Source: Aureimonas flava (GTDB lineage: Bacteria; Pseudomonadota; Alphaproteobacteria; Rhizobiales; Rhizobiaceae). From it: a stretch of DNA of 64,000 nt. The stretch is taken from NCBI RefSeq assembly GCF_003583935.1, contig NZ_QYRN01000004.1, forward strand, positions 62,001-126,000, in the 5' to 3' direction. Under the pieces are notes generated by a model, which worked only from the letters and a program-made list of their open reading frames with translations, made no database searches and was not told where the DNA came from. Below are positions 27,725 through 37,289 of the stretch, piece after piece (within the stretch, counting starts at the first letter, position 1; each line of letters begins with the position of its first letter). Both the position numbers and the translations under genes were made by a program.

Positions 27725-30352
27725 TTGTACCTGCGCGCGCTGACGCTTCGCGAGTTCGCGGGCGTGTCCTCCCTGGTTCTCGATCGGTTCGAGAGCGGTC
27801 TCAACGTGATCGTCGGCGACAACGAGGCCGGCAAGTCGACGGTCCTGGCCGCCCTGCGCGCCGCCTTCTTCCAGAAGCATCGCTCCAGCGGCGAGGCGAC
27901 GCGCGCGCTCGTGCCCTACGGGCGACAGGCGCGCCCCGAGGTCGAGGTCGCGTTCTCGCTCGGCGGCACCGACTATCGTCTGCGCAAGGCGTTTCTCCAG
28001 AAGCCCGAGGCCGAGCTGTCCTGGTCCGGCGGCCGGCTGCAGGGCGACGCGGTGGAGGAGCGGCTGGCCGAGCTGCTCCGTTTCACCCATTCTGGCGCTC
28101 GCAAGTCGCGGGACGGCGATTTCGTGGGCACGTTCGGTCTGCTCTGGGTCAACCAGGGCCGGTCCACCGAAGGCATCGACCTGGGCGCCGGGCGCGACGC
28201 GGTGACGGCTTCGCTGGAGGGCGAGGTGACGCAGGTCCTGGGCGGCGAGCGGGGCCGGGCGCTGATCGCCGCCTCGCGCGCGAGCCAGGACCGGTTCTTC
28301 ACAGAGACGCTGCGCGTCAAGACAAGCTCGCCACTGCGCGAGGCCGAGGAGCACCTCGAGCGGCTGCGCGAGGAGCTGGCCCAGCGGCGCATGGCGCTCG
28401 CCGACTACCGCGCCAGGCTGCAGCGCCTGTCCGATCGGCGCTCGGTGCTCCGTTCCTACGAGGGGGACGACGCGGCGGGACAGGCGGCGGCGGCCTTGGC
28501 GCGCGTCGAGGCGGAGCAGCGGGCGCTCGGCGACCTGCGCCGCGACTGCGCCGACGCCGAACGCGAGTTGAAGCACGCGCTCGCGGCGCGCGAGCACGCG
28601 GGCGAGCGCGTTCGGCGGCGCGAGGCGCTCGCCGCCGCCGTCGCGCAGGCCGTGGCGCTCGAAGGAGCGGAGCGCCAGCGTCTTGCCGAACTCCATTCGG
28701 CGTCGGAGCGCGAGCGTCGCCACCTTGGCGAACGCGAGGACGCGCTCGCCATCGCCCGCGCCGCGCTGGAGGCGGCCGAGCGGCGCGCCGAGACGGCACG
28801 CCTCGCCGACGAGCGCCTGCGCCTGTCGCGCGAGATCGAGCGGCTCGACGCGCAGCTCGCCGAAGGCCGGCGTCTCGCCGCCCGCCTCGACGCGCTGCGC
28901 GAGGAGGCGGGCGGCGGCACCCCCGCGCCTCGCGCGCTGGCTGAACTGGAAGAGATCGAGCGTCTGTGCCGCGAGGCGGAGATCCGCCTCTCGGCGGCCT
29001 CCCCGACGGTCCGCTTCGCGCCCGAGAAGGCCGGGGCCGCGATCCTGCTCGACGGCGAATCGCTCTCCGACTCGGCGGCCCATGTGGTCTCCCGGCGCAG
29101 CACCTTCGCGTTGCCGGGCTTCGGCACGGTGACGGTCGAGCCCGGCGGCGGCTCGGCGGCCCTGGCGGACGAGGCGGCCCGCAGCCGCGAGCGGCTGGCG
29201 GCGCGCCTGTCCGCGCTCGGCCGGTCCTCGGTCGAGGACGTCCGGCGTGCCGTCCGCGAAGGCGAAGAGCGCGACGCGGAGCGCAAGCGGCTTCGCGAGC
29301 TGCTGGCGGCAAGGCTGCCCTCGGGGCTCGAGGCGTCGGACGCCGAGCTGCGGGGGCTGCGCGAGGCGCTGGCCCGCCTGCCGCGCGGCGACGGGCCGGA
29401 GATGGTGGTGGATCTGGTCGCCGCGCGCGCCGAGGCGCAGGGCGCGCGCGAAGGGGCGTCCCGCGCCGAGGGTGAGCTGGAGGCCGCGCGCCGCGATCTG
29501 CGCGCCGGCGAATCGGAGCGGGTCGCGGCGGAAGCGCGGGTCGCCCATCGCGGGGCCGAGGCGCTGCGGCTGCGCGCCGAGATCGAGGAGGCCGAGGCGG
29601 CGCGCCCGGCGGCCGCGCTGCGCGAGGATCTCGCGGCGGCCGAACTGGAGCGCGCGGCGCGAGAGGCCGTGGCCGAGGCGCGTCGGCGGGCCTTGGCGGA
29701 GGGCGATCCCGAGACCGTGGAGCGGACGGTCGTGGCCAAGCGGCGCGCTCGCGACGAGATCGAGCGCACGCTTCTGGCGCTGCGCGCCGAGATCGCCAGT
29801 CTTGAAGGCGAGCTGCGGGTCCAGGGCGCCAACGCGCTCGACGAGGAGATCGCAAGGCTCGAGGGCGAGGCGGAGCAGGCGGAGCGCGCCCGGGCGCGGC
29901 TTGCGCTGGAGGCGGATGCGTCGCGTCTCCTGCACCAGACCCTGCTGCAGGCCCAGCGCGAGGCGCACGAATCGTGGCTGGCGCCGATCAAGTCGCATGT
30001 CGCCCCCTATCTGCGGCTCATCCACCCCGATTCCGACATTGCGCTTGACGAGGGCACGCTGGAACTGACCGGCCTGCGTCGCGGCGGCGTGGACGAGGAG
30101 TTCCATCGCCTGTCGGCCGGCGCGCGCGAACAGGTCGCCGTGGTCACGCGGCTCGCGCTGGCCGACGTTATCAAGAAGAGCGGCCATCCCGCCGCGGTGA
30201 TCCTGGACGACGCGCTGGTGAACACGGACGAGCGGCGGCTGGAGCGGATGCACCACGTCCTGCGCAAGGCGGCCGAGGGGCTTCAGGTGATCGTCCTGAC
30301 GTGCCGCGAACGCGACTTCCGCGACATCGGAGCGCCCATCTTTCGCCTCTGA
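27725..30352 (+). CDS. SbcC/Rad50-like AAA ATPase without zinc hook (YhaN type)
   Basis: This 875-residue ABC-type ATPase has Walker A GDNEAGKST at 31-39 and, near the C-terminus, Walker B AVILDDALVNTDERR followed by VIVLTC. Between the ends lie two long Arg/Glu/Ala-rich coiled-coil arms (about 185-415 and 480-770). SbcC and Rad50 join these arms by a CXXC zinc hook, but no CXXC occurs in this protein. The apex instead has a compact beta-rich segment at about 428-475 (TVRFAPEKAG, LPGFGTVTVEPGG). The start is TTG, four bases after the nuclease stop, so the two are one operon. The likely role is DNA end processing with the upstream nuclease. Confidence 0.88.
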   Translation: MYLRALTLREFAGVSSLVLDRFESGLNVIVGDNEAGKSTVLAALRAAFFQKHRSSGEATRALVPYGRQARPEVEVAFSLGGTDYRLRKAFLQKPEAELSWSGGRLQGDAVEERLAELLRFTHSGARKSRDGDFVGTFGLLWVNQGRSTEGIDLGAGRDAVTASLEGEVTQVLGGERGRALIAASRASQDRFFTETLRVKTSSPLREAEEHLERLREELAQRRMALADYRARLQRLSDRRSVLRSYEGDDAAGQAAAALARVEAEQRALGDLRRDCADAERELKHALAAREHAGERVRRREALAAAVAQAVALEGAERQRLAELHSASERERRHLGEREDALAIARAALEAAERRAETARLADERLRLSREIERLDAQLAEGRRLAARLDALREEAGGGTPAPRALAELEEIERLCREAEIRLSAASPTVRFAPEKAGAAILLDGESLSDSAAHVVSRRSTFALPGFGTVTVEPGGGSAALADEAARSRERLAARLSALGRSSVEDVRRAVREGEERDAERKRLRELLAARLPSGLEASDAELRGLREALARLPRGDGPEMVVDLVAARAEAQGAREGASRAEGELEAARRDLRAGESERVAAEARVAHRGAEALRLRAEIEEAEAARPAAALREDLAAAELERAAREAVAEARRRALAEGDPETVERTVVAKRRARDEIERTLLALRAEIASLEGELRVQGANALDEEIARLEGEAEQAERARARLALEADASRLLHQTLLQAQREAHESWLAPIKSHVAPYLRLIHPDSDIALDEGTLELTGLRRGGVDEEFHRLSAGAREQVAVVTRLALADVIKKSGHPAAVILDDALVNTDERRLERMHHVLRKAAEGLQVIVLTCRERDFRDIGAPIFRL

Positions 30353-30743
30353 CGCGGCGGACGTCGGGCAGCGTGCGACGCGGCGCGAGCGTCGCAAGGG
30401 GCGTTCGCCGCGTCGCGTCGCGCCCCTCGCGAGGGTTGCCCGAGGCTGGCAAGGCCCGTCCGCGCAAGGGTTTGGTCAGCCTCGCGCAGGCTTTCCCGCG
30501 AAAGCGCCGCAATTCCTAACGGCCGGTGAACGTGATCGTGGCGCGTGTGCAACAGCGGTGTGACCAACGCGCCTCCAAGGCGGTCGTATGGCGTTTCCGT
30601 GATTGCATCCCAAGCCAGCCTGAATATTCTCACCATCAGAAGCGCGGGGGACGACCCGGACTTCTGCAGGGGATGGGGCAGGGAAGGCTGTCCTTCGAAA
30701 CAAAAGCCCAACCCTAACCTATAACTTGACTGGAGGTCAGGAC
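30353..30743. other. leader region of the porin gene
   Basis: The 391 bases contain no credible gene. The first part (to about 30520) is GC-rich remnant sequence; the second, more AT-rich part carries the porin promoter and an untranslated leader of about 100 bases. I see no good terminator for the SbcC-like gene. Confidence 0.6.
30603..30630 (+). promoter_or_regulatory. possible porin promoter
   Basis: TTGCAT (30603-30608) and TATTCT (30625-30630), 16 bases apart, are the best sigma-70-like pair before the porin gene and sit in locally AT-rich DNA. The match to the consensus is only moderate. Confidence 0.3.
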
Positions 30744-31988
30744 ATGAACATCAAGAGCCTTCTTCTTGGCTCCGCTGCGGCCCTCGTTGCAGTTTCCGGC
30801 GCTCGTGCGGCCGACGCCATCGTCGCCGTCGAGCCCGAGCCGGTCGACTACGTCCGCGTCTGCGACGTCTACGGCAAGGGCTTCTACTACATCCCGGGCA
30901 CCGAGACCTGCCTTTCGGTCGGCGGTTACGTCCGCTTCCAGGTGAACGTCGCCGGCGACCCGGCCGTCAACCTCGAGGGTGACGACTACCAGCTCGCTTC
31001 CCGCGTCCGCGCCCGTCTGAACTTCGACGCCCGCGAAGAGACCGAGCTCGGCACCCTGCGCGCCTTCGCCCGTCTCCAGGCGACCAACACCTCGGGCGCC
31101 AACAACGGCGTGGCGATCGATCAGGCCTACATCCAGCTCGGCGGCCTGCTCATGGGCTACCGTGACTCGCTCTGGTCGTCGGACATCGGCGGTCTCGAGG
31201 ACGGCCTTCTGACCGACACCGACCTCGTGGTCGGCGACTTCAACACCAACCAGGTGTCCTACACCTTCGCCGCCGGCGGCTTCTCGGCCACGATCGGCCT
31301 CGAGGACGACGGCACCGGCGACGTGGTTCCGGACATCCACGGCAAGATCGTCTACTCGGGTGCCTGGGGCGGTGCGTTCCTGTCGGCCGTCTACGACGAG
31401 ACCTTCAACCAGGAAGACCTCGCCAACCTGTTCGGCGACAACCTGGACTTCGTGACGCTGTCGGGCGCCTACCCGACGCTTCTCCAGGACGGCAACAACG
31501 ACGCCTTCGCTCTGAAGGGCGGCGTGCTCCTGAAGGACCTGATCGCGCCTGAGTCGCAGCTGAAGATCGAGGGTCACTACGCCTTCGACCCGACGGTCTA
31601 CGCCTCGATCGACGGTCTGGCCACGGTCAACACCTTCGCCGCCAACAACCCGAACATCCTGAACCCGACCCCGGGCTCGCTGCCGATCGTTCTCGAGTGG
31701 GCCGCCGGTGCGGGCTACGCCCAGGCGTTCGGCAAGCTCGGCCTGGCTCTCTCGGGCCAGTACGGCGAGACCTTCGACACGCAGTTCCTGGCGATCAGCC
31801 CGCTGGGCACGGTCGTTCCGGTCAACCTGTCGGGTGACTACTACGCCGTGGTCGGCAACGTCGGCTACCAGATCACGAACAACTTCGCGACGCTGGCGGA
31901 AGTCTCGTACAAGAACGTCGACTTCGGTGGTCCGATCGGCGACACCGATCAGGTCAACGGCTTCCTGCGCTTCCAGCGCAACTTCTAA
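30744..31988 (+). CDS. major outer-membrane porin (Omp2b/RopA type)
   Basis: This 414-residue trimeric beta-barrel porin lets small solutes diffuse through the outer membrane. It has a signal peptide (1-22, GARA before ADA), the Rhizobiales porin N-terminus with two cysteines (VRVCDVYGKGFYYIPGTETC), a long alternating beta pattern and the C-terminal aromatic FLRFQRNF needed for barrel assembly. ATG 30744 follows TGGAGG by seven bases. The codon choice is unusually uniform (GCC, CTC, GTC, AAC, GGC, TTC) compared with its neighbours, a sign of very high expression. A strong terminator follows. It is the only porin gene in the window. Confidence 0.95.
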   Translation: MNIKSLLLGSAAALVAVSGARAADAIVAVEPEPVDYVRVCDVYGKGFYYIPGTETCLSVGGYVRFQVNVAGDPAVNLEGDDYQLASRVRARLNFDAREETELGTLRAFARLQATNTSGANNGVAIDQAYIQLGGLLMGYRDSLWSSDIGGLEDGLLTDTDLVVGDFNTNQVSYTFAAGGFSATIGLEDDGTGDVVPDIHGKIVYSGAWGGAFLSAVYDETFNQEDLANLFGDNLDFVTLSGAYPTLLQDGNNDAFALKGGVLLKDLIAPESQLKIEGHYAFDPTVYASIDGLATVNTFAANNPNILNPTPGSLPIVLEWAAGAGYAQAFGKLGLALSGQYGETFDTQFLAISPLGTVVPVNLSGDYYAVVGNVGYQITNNFATLAEVSYKNVDFGGPIGDTDQVNGFLRFQRNF

Positions 31989-32011
31989 TCCGAACCTTCG
32001 GATCGGAAACG

Positions 32012-32038
32012 AAAGGCCCGGCGCAAGCCGGGCCTTTT
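32012..32038 (+). terminator. Rho-independent terminator of the porin gene
   Basis: A perfect 11-bp stem AAAGGCCCGGC/GCCGGGCCTTT (32012-32022 and 32027-32037) is closed by a stable GCAA tetraloop and followed by T. It starts 24 bases after the porin stop. Confidence 0.88.
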
Positions 32039-32517
32039 GCGTTTCGACCTTCGGCTGAGCCGCGACGGCGCGGTCCGGCCGCGCGGCGTCCGCGCAAGGG
32101 GCCCGCGCCGGTCCTCGTCGGCGCGCGGGTGGGACCGACATCCTCGCGTTCCGCGCACCCGATCGCGGACTGCCGGTGGGCGAGGGCGCCATCGAGCGAG
32201 CGAACAGCTCTTGAAGCGGCCATCCGCGAGCTTTGCGAAAAGATGCGGTTCGGTTTAGCGAGGCGCCGCGCTGTCTCCGTCGATCCGCTATCCGTCACCC
32301 GCAGGCTTGGTGGCGTTTCGTCGCCTTCGCGGCCGAGGGGCCGCCGGAGACATGGTCACATGTCGCGATGGCCGATCGGGGGTCCGTCTTCCGCCTCGTC
32401 TCGCATCGCCTGGATAGCGAAGCCGGCGAGGGCCGGCATGTCACCGTCCGGCAGGCGCTCGCGTTCCACGGTTCCGCCGCCCGGCCCCGAGCCGACCGGC
32501 GGCCCGCTCCATACGAA

Positions 32518-32550
32518 GATGCCCCGGCGCCGTGGCGGCACCGGGGCATC
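32518..32550 (-). terminator. hairpin after the lytic transglycosylase gene
   Basis: A perfect 10-bp stem GATGCCCCGG/CCGGGGCATC (32518-32527 and 32541-32550) with a 13-base loop lies 29 bases beyond the stop of the reverse-strand gene. The following reverse-strand sequence (TTCGTATGG) has only a weak U-tract, so termination may be partial. Confidence 0.55.
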
Positions 32551-32579
32551 AGGGGCGGCGATGGAGCGGCGAAGCGCCG

Positions 32580-34784
32580 TCAGTTCCGGCGGCCGAGCGT
32601 CAGGTCGCGCTCGATGTCGAATCCGGCGCCGAGGCGCATCTTGTAGACCTGGTAGTTCTCCATCACCCGCTGCACGTAGTTGCGGGTTTCGGTGAAGGGG
32701 ATCAACTCCACCCAGTCCACCACCTCGTCGATCGACTTGCGGCGCGGGTCGCCGAACCGGTCGATCCATTCGCGCGCGCGCCGGGGCCCCGCGTTGTAGG
32801 CCGCGAAGGTGAGGATGTAGGAGCCGTCGAAGCTCGAGATTTGCTGGCCGAGATACTGCGTGCCGAGCAGGGTGTTGAACGACACGTCGTTCTGCAGCTT
32901 GGAGTCCGAGTAGCTGAGGCCGGCGTTCTTGGCGAGGCTGCGTCCGGTCGCGGGCATCACCTGGAGAAGGCCCAGCGCGCCGACCGGCGACTTGGCGGTC
33001 GGGTTGAAGGCGCTTTCCTGCCGGGCGATCGCGTAGGCCAGCGCCTTGCCGGAAGCCGAGATGTTGGCGCTTGCCGGGATGACGCCGATCGGGAAGGCGA
33101 GGGCGGGCGCGTCGACGCCGCGCGCGTAGGCCGCCTTGCCGACGCCGAGCGCCAGGCTGTGGTCGCCCCGCCGCTCCGCCATCGAGGACAGGATCGCGAG
33201 CTCGCCGGGACTGTCGAGCTCGTCCGCCAGCGCGCGGTACAGGCTGTCGGCACGCCAGGAGGAGCCGATCGATTCCAGCCGCTTGATCGCCTGCACCGCC
33301 TCGCGGCGCTCGAACGTGCGACGCTCGGCGTCCGACGGGCGCGGATAGGCGATCTCGCCGGGGGCGCGGCCGAGCTTGGCGGCGGCGAGCTGGCCATAAT
33401 AGGTGGCGCCATAGCGCGCGGCGCGTCCGTAGTATTCGCGCGCGCTGCCCGGGCCGCCCGCCTCGGCGGCCCGTCCCATCCAGTAGAAGGCGCGGGACTG
33501 GGTGAGCGGGCGCGACGAGATCTGCCCGATCCGGGCGAAATGCTTGGCCGCGGTGGCGGGATCGTTCAGGTAGCGCAGCGCGTACCAGCCCGAGTGGAAC
33601 TCGGCTTCCACCGCCTCGGTCACGCCTTCGGCCGAATGCGAGGCGACGAGGCGGTAGGCGGCCCGGCGCTCGCCCTTCTCCAGAAGCATGCGCGAGATGA
33701 TGCGGCGCTCATTCCACCACGCGTCGGGATCGACCAGGGCGTTGCGGTCACGCGGCGCCCTTTCCATGACCGCGGCCGCTTCCAGGATGCGATTCTTCTT
33801 GCGCAGGTTCTCGGCCGCGGTGAACAGGTAGCTCGGATCGGACTTGAGGCTCGGATGCACGCCCGCAAGCAGCGCCTCGGCATTGCCCGCTCCCTGGATC
33901 GAGGCCGCCCGCGCCTTGAACAGCGATTCGGCGTTGGCCAGCGACGCGACGCGCGAGGCGTCGCCCACCCGGTCGGCATAGAGGAGCTTGTCCATGCGGA
34001 ACTTGTGGTCGGCGCGCGTCAGCAACGCGCCGAACGTGGAGAGCATGCGCGCTTCCAGCGTCTTGTCCAGGCGGTCGTTGCGCCAGGAGCGGACGATCAG
34101 CTCCTTCGCCTTGCCCGCCTGGCCGAGCGCCAGATAGGCCTGCGCCAGCGCCATGGAGCCTTCCGGCGTGCGCGGCGCGTCGCCGGCGAAGGCCGCCACG
34201 ACGTCGCGCGCGGGCATCGGGTCGCGCAGCAGCGCCCGCTCCAGGTTGGCGCGGATCGTGGCCATGCCCGGCCAGCCGCGCAGCTCCAGCGCCGTGTGGG
34301 CGATCTCGGCGGCGGGCACGTCGCTGGTGCCGCGCAGCGCGATGGCCCAGGAGAGGATGTGCCGGTCGAGCGAGCCCGGCGTCATCCCCTCGCGGATCGC
34401 CAGCGCGCGCGGAATGTCGCGATGCGTCGCGTCGAGCCCGGTCTGGAGGTCGCCCCGGATCGGCGCGACGCTGGACACGCGCGATCCCATCGCGGCGATC
34501 GAGGAGGTGAAGGCCATGGCGTCCGACGAGCCGGCGCCGGGCGCGGCGGCCGGTGGGGCCTGAGGCCGGCGGACCAGCGGATTGGCCGAGGCGGGCGGCG
34601 CTGGCGGCGTGCCGAACCGGTTGGGGTCGGGCTGCGCCTCCTTGCGCCCGAACAGCCGCGGGACCTTGATCTCCGGCAGGCCGAGGCGCGGCATCTCGAA
34701 CGAATGCACGGTGGCCGTTCCGGTGAGGAGCACCGACAGGAGGGCGGGCGCGAGGAGCGCCTTGGCACGGATCGAGCGTTTCAT
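32580..34784 (-). CDS. soluble lytic murein transglycosylase (SLT family)
   Basis: This 734-residue periplasmic enzyme cleaves peptidoglycan between MurNAc and GlcNAc with formation of 1,6-anhydroMurNAc. It has a signal peptide (about 1-27), a long helical superhelix region rich in TPR-like repeats (about 150-550), and a C-terminal SLT domain with catalytic Glu590 in ARQESAFNP, followed by GALGLLQVMPATG and the AAYNAGP motif. ATG 34784 follows GGAGG by five bases and opens the signal peptide. It is divergent from dapA, a neighbourhood also found in rhizobia. It has the length of Slt70-type enzymes plus a proline-rich linker after the signal peptide. Confidence 0.93.
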   Translation of the reverse strand: MKRSIRAKALLAPALLSVLLTGTATVHSFEMPRLGLPEIKVPRLFGRKEAQPDPNRFGTPPAPPASANPLVRRPQAPPAAAPGAGSSDAMAFTSSIAAMGSRVSSVAPIRGDLQTGLDATHRDIPRALAIREGMTPGSLDRHILSWAIALRGTSDVPAAEIAHTALELRGWPGMATIRANLERALLRDPMPARDVVAAFAGDAPRTPEGSMALAQAYLALGQAGKAKELIVRSWRNDRLDKTLEARMLSTFGALLTRADHKFRMDKLLYADRVGDASRVASLANAESLFKARAASIQGAGNAEALLAGVHPSLKSDPSYLFTAAENLRKKNRILEAAAVMERAPRDRNALVDPDAWWNERRIISRMLLEKGERRAAYRLVASHSAEGVTEAVEAEFHSGWYALRYLNDPATAAKHFARIGQISSRPLTQSRAFYWMGRAAEAGGPGSAREYYGRAARYGATYYGQLAAAKLGRAPGEIAYPRPSDAERRTFERREAVQAIKRLESIGSSWRADSLYRALADELDSPGELAILSSMAERRGDHSLALGVGKAAYARGVDAPALAFPIGVIPASANISASGKALAYAIARQESAFNPTAKSPVGALGLLQVMPATGRSLAKNAGLSYSDSKLQNDVSFNTLLGTQYLGQQISSFDGSYILTFAAYNAGPRRAREWIDRFGDPRRKSIDEVVDWVELIPFTETRNYVQRVMENYQVYKMRLGAGFDIERDLTLGRRN

Positions 34785-35071
34785 CTGACCTCCTGCTGCA
34801 ATGCTGCCACACGCGCGCGACCGAGGGCTCGCATGGTTGACCAAAGCTTGCCCCAACGCGGTGAAGAAGGCGTAAACCCTCGCCCATTCCCGTGGTTGCC
34901 TTCGCTTGTTTCGTCGTGATGGCTTCTTTATGGTGCGCCCGTCCGCGCGGACGATCGGCCACGGTCCCGGTCGCCCGGCGAGCGGCCTGGGACCCTCGAG
35001 CCCATCGCCCGACCCGAGCACGCCCGACGTCGCTTCGGCACCATCATCCGCACGTCGACGGGAGTGACGAC

Positions 35072-35956
35072 ATGACCTTCAAGGGCTCGATGCCAGCCTT
35101 GGTAACGCCCTTCGCCGAGGACGGCAGCCTCGACGAGGACGGGTTCCGCGCCCTGATCGAGTGGCAGATCGCCGAGGGCTCGCACGGGCTCGTGCCGGTC
35201 GGCACAACGGGCGAAAGCCCGACGCTGACCCATGCCGAGCACAAGCGCGCCGTGGAGATCTGCATCGAGACGGCCGCCGGCCGCGTGCCGGTGATCGCGG
35301 GCGCGGGGTCGAACAACACCGTGGAGGCGATCGACTTGGCGCGCTTTGCCGAGAAGGCCGGCGCCGACGGCATCCTCGTGGTCACGCCCTACTACAACAA
35401 GCCGACGCAGCGCGGGCTCTACGAGCATTTCGCGGCGATCGCGCGCGCGGTCTCGACCCCCATCGTCATCTACAACATTCCGCCGCGCTCGGTGGTGGAC
35501 ATGCTGCCCGAGACCATGGGGCGCCTCGCGCGCGACTTTCCCAACATCGTCGGCGTCAAGGACGCGACCGCCAAGCTCGACCGCGTGCCGGAACAGCGCC
35601 TCGCCTGCGGCAAGGACTTCATCCAGCTTTCGGGCGAGGACGCGACGGCGCTCGGCTTCGTCGCCCATGGCGGTCGCGGCTGCATCTCGGTGACGGCGAA
35701 CGTCGCGCCGCGCCTGTGCGCCGCGCTCCAGGAAGCGTGCCTGGCCGGCGAGTTCGCCCTGGCGCTGGAATACCAGGACCGACTGATGCCGCTTCACAAG
35801 GCGATCTTCACCGAGCCGGGCGTCTCGGGCACCAAGTACGCCCTGTCGCGCATCGGCAAGGGCCGCAACCACGTGCGCCTGCCCCTGGTGCCCGTCGAGG
35901 CCTCCACGCAGGTCGCGATCGACGACGCGCTGCGCCACGCCGGCCTTCTGAATTGA
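35072..35956 (+). CDS. dapA: DapA, 4-hydroxy-tetrahydrodipicolinate synthase
   Basis: This 294-residue enzyme condenses pyruvate with aspartate semialdehyde, the first committed step to diaminopimelate and lysine. The TIM barrel has GTTGESPTL near the N-terminus, the catalytic Tyr134 in IYNIPPR and the Schiff-base Lys163 in [12 protein letters not shown] 35072 was chosen for its family-typical start [14 protein letters not shown] and the GGGAG before it; the frame is open 180 bases further upstream without similarity to DapA. smpB follows 83 bases later. Confidence 0.97.
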   Translation: MTFKGSMPALVTPFAEDGSLDEDGFRALIEWQIAEGSHGLVPVGTTGESPTLTHAEHKRAVEICIETAAGRVPVIAGAGSNNTVEAIDLARFAEKAGADGILVVTPYYNKPTQRGLYEHFAAIARAVSTPIVIYNIPPRSVVDMLPETMGRLARDFPNIVGVKDATAKLDRVPEQRLACGKDFIQLSGEDATALGFVAHGGRGCISVTANVAPRLCAALQEACLAGEFALALEYQDRLMPLHKAIFTEPGVSGTKYALSRIGKGRNHVRLPLVPVEASTQVAIDDALRHAGLLN

Positions 35957-36039
35957 TCGGAGGGCCCGCGAGGCCCATCTAGGGGGACGCGCCGGCCCCG
36001 CCGCCGCCCCCCGTCCTCCTCTTCGAGCCGCTCCACCCC

Positions 36040-36519
36040 ATGGCCAAACCCGCCAAGTCCAAGTCCAACATCGCCGCCGAGAACCGTAAGGCGCGCTTCA
36101 ACTACGAGATCGTGGACACGCTCGAGGCCGGGCTCGTGCTGACGGGCACGGAGGTGAAGTCGCTGCGCCTCGGCAAGGCGATGATCGCCGAATCCTACGC
36201 CACGGAGGAGGACGGCGAGATCTGGCTGATCAACTCCTACGTGCCCGAATACCTCCAGGCAAACCGCTTCAATCACGAGCCGAAGCGCCGCCGGAAGCTC
36301 CTGGTCCACAAGACGCAGCGCAACCGGCTGGCCGGCGCGGTGCAGCGCGACGGCATGACGCTCGTGCCGCTCAAGATCTATTTCAACGATCAAGGGCGGG
36401 CGAAGCTGGAACTGGCCGTCGCGCGCGGCAAGAACGCGCCGGACAAGCGCGAGTCCATGAAGGAGCGCGACTGGAACCGTCAGAAGCAGCGGGTGATGAA
36501 GGAAGCCGGGCGCGACTGA
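36040..36519 (+). CDS. smpB: SmpB, tmRNA-binding protein
   Basis: This 159-residue partner of tmRNA in trans-translation binds the tRNA-like domain and brings it to stalled ribosomes. Visible features are the OB-fold core ([34 protein letters not shown]), the KRRRKLL stretch and the basic C-terminal tail ([13 protein letters not shown]) that probes the empty mRNA channel. It is the normal length and lies downstream of dapA as in rhizobia. The tmRNA gene itself is not in this window. Confidence 0.97.
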   Translation: MAKPAKSKSNIAAENRKARFNYEIVDTLEAGLVLTGTEVKSLRLGKAMIAESYATEEDGEIWLINSYVPEYLQANRFNHEPKRRRKLLVHKTQRNRLAGAVQRDGMTLVPLKIYFNDQGRAKLELAVARGKNAPDKRESMKERDWNRQKQRVMKEAGRD

Positions 36520-36587
36520 CGCCCAGGCCCTTGCGCTTCCTCCCGCAGGGTTTACGCTCCCCCGAAAACGATGGGGAGGGCCGTGCG

Positions 36588-37172
36588 ATGACCGATCTTT
36601 CCACCCCGCCGGAGGGCCTCGAGCCGCCGGTCGACGACGGGGCGGCGTCGCACCTCGCCGGACGCCGGCTTCCGGCCGTCGCCTTGTCCTCCACCGCGGG
36701 CGGGCAGGTCGACCTCTCCCGTACCCGCGGGCTCGTCGTCGTCTACGCCTATCCGATGACGGGCCGACCCGGCGCGCCGCTGCCCGGCGGCTGGAACGAG
36801 ATCCCCGGCGCGCGGGGTTGTACCCCGCAGGCCTGCTCCTTTCGCGACCACTGGCAGGAGTTGCGCGAGCTCGGCGTCTCGGCGGTGTTCGGCGTCTCGA
36901 CGCAGACCACCGCCTATCAGCGCGAGGCGGCCGAGCGGCTGCGCCTGCCGTTTCCGCTCCTGTCCGACGCCGCCCTGGAACTCCAGGAGATGCTGGAGCT
37001 TCCGACCTTCGAGGCGGACGGCGACACGCTGCTCAAGCGCCTCACCATGATCGCGCAGGACGGCGAGATCGTCGCCGCCCTGTATCCGGTGTTTCCGCCC
37101 GACCGCAGCGCCGCCGACGTGGTGGACTGGCTCCGGCAGCGTCGATCCCCGGCCGGAGGGCGGCGGCACTGA
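36588..37172 (+). CDS. PrxQ/BCP-like peroxiredoxin
   Basis: This 194-residue thioredoxin-fold protein has the motif GCTPQACSFRDHW, where Cys78 is the expected peroxidatic and Cys83 the nearby resolving cysteine, as in PrxQ/BCP. Such enzymes reduce hydrogen peroxide and organic hydroperoxides with thioredoxin as donor. A Gly/Pro-rich insertion before the motif (MTGRPGAPLPGGWNEIPG) differs from E. coli BCP and is typical of a separate peroxiredoxin group. The start at 36588 follows GGGGAGGG by seven bases. It faces the VOC/DUF1428 operon tail-to-tail. Confidence 0.88.
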   Translation: MTDLSTPPEGLEPPVDDGAASHLAGRRLPAVALSSTAGGQVDLSRTRGLVVVYAYPMTGRPGAPLPGGWNEIPGARGCTPQACSFRDHWQELRELGVSAVFGVSTQTTAYQREAAERLRLPFPLLSDAALELQEMLELPTFEADGDTLLKRLTMIAQDGEIVAALYPVFPPDRSAADVVDWLRQRRSPAGGRRH

Positions 37173-37289
37173 GGCACCGGCGTCCGGGGCAGGGCGGCTC
37201 GCCTTTCGGCTGAGCGCCCCCTGGCGGATGCCGGGGGCCGGAGCCGCGCGCGGCCTGACGTCTTACCCTAAGCCCCGAACGCGCCTCGA

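Larger units (their letters stand above)
31989..32579. other. noncoding region between porin and lytic transglycosylase genes
   Basis: After the porin terminator about 480 bases remain before a hairpin at 32518-32550. Open frames here have irregular codon use, no Shine-Dalgarno and no recognisable domain, so I call none of them. The genes on both sides end here (convergent), so no promoter is expected. The region may be a decayed gene remnant or hold an unrecognised small RNA; I see no direct sign of either. Confidence 0.5.

Noticed and set aside
27434-30397. 987-codon open frame on the - strand across the SbcC-like gene
   Set aside because: Antisense shadow; the + strand frame has Walker A and B motifs and coiled-coil periodicity.
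30732-30743. in-frame ATG at 30726 as porin start
   Set aside because: GGAGG at 30732-30736 lies behind it and in front of ATG 30744, which also opens the signal peptide.
32233-32646. possible 137-codon gene in the gap after the porin
   Set aside because: No Shine-Dalgarno, irregular codon choice, Arg-rich low-information product, and overlap with the transglycosylase 3' end.
32532-34919. 795-codon open frame on the + strand across the lytic transglycosylase
   Set aside because: Shadow; the opposite frame has a signal peptide and the SLT catalytic motif.
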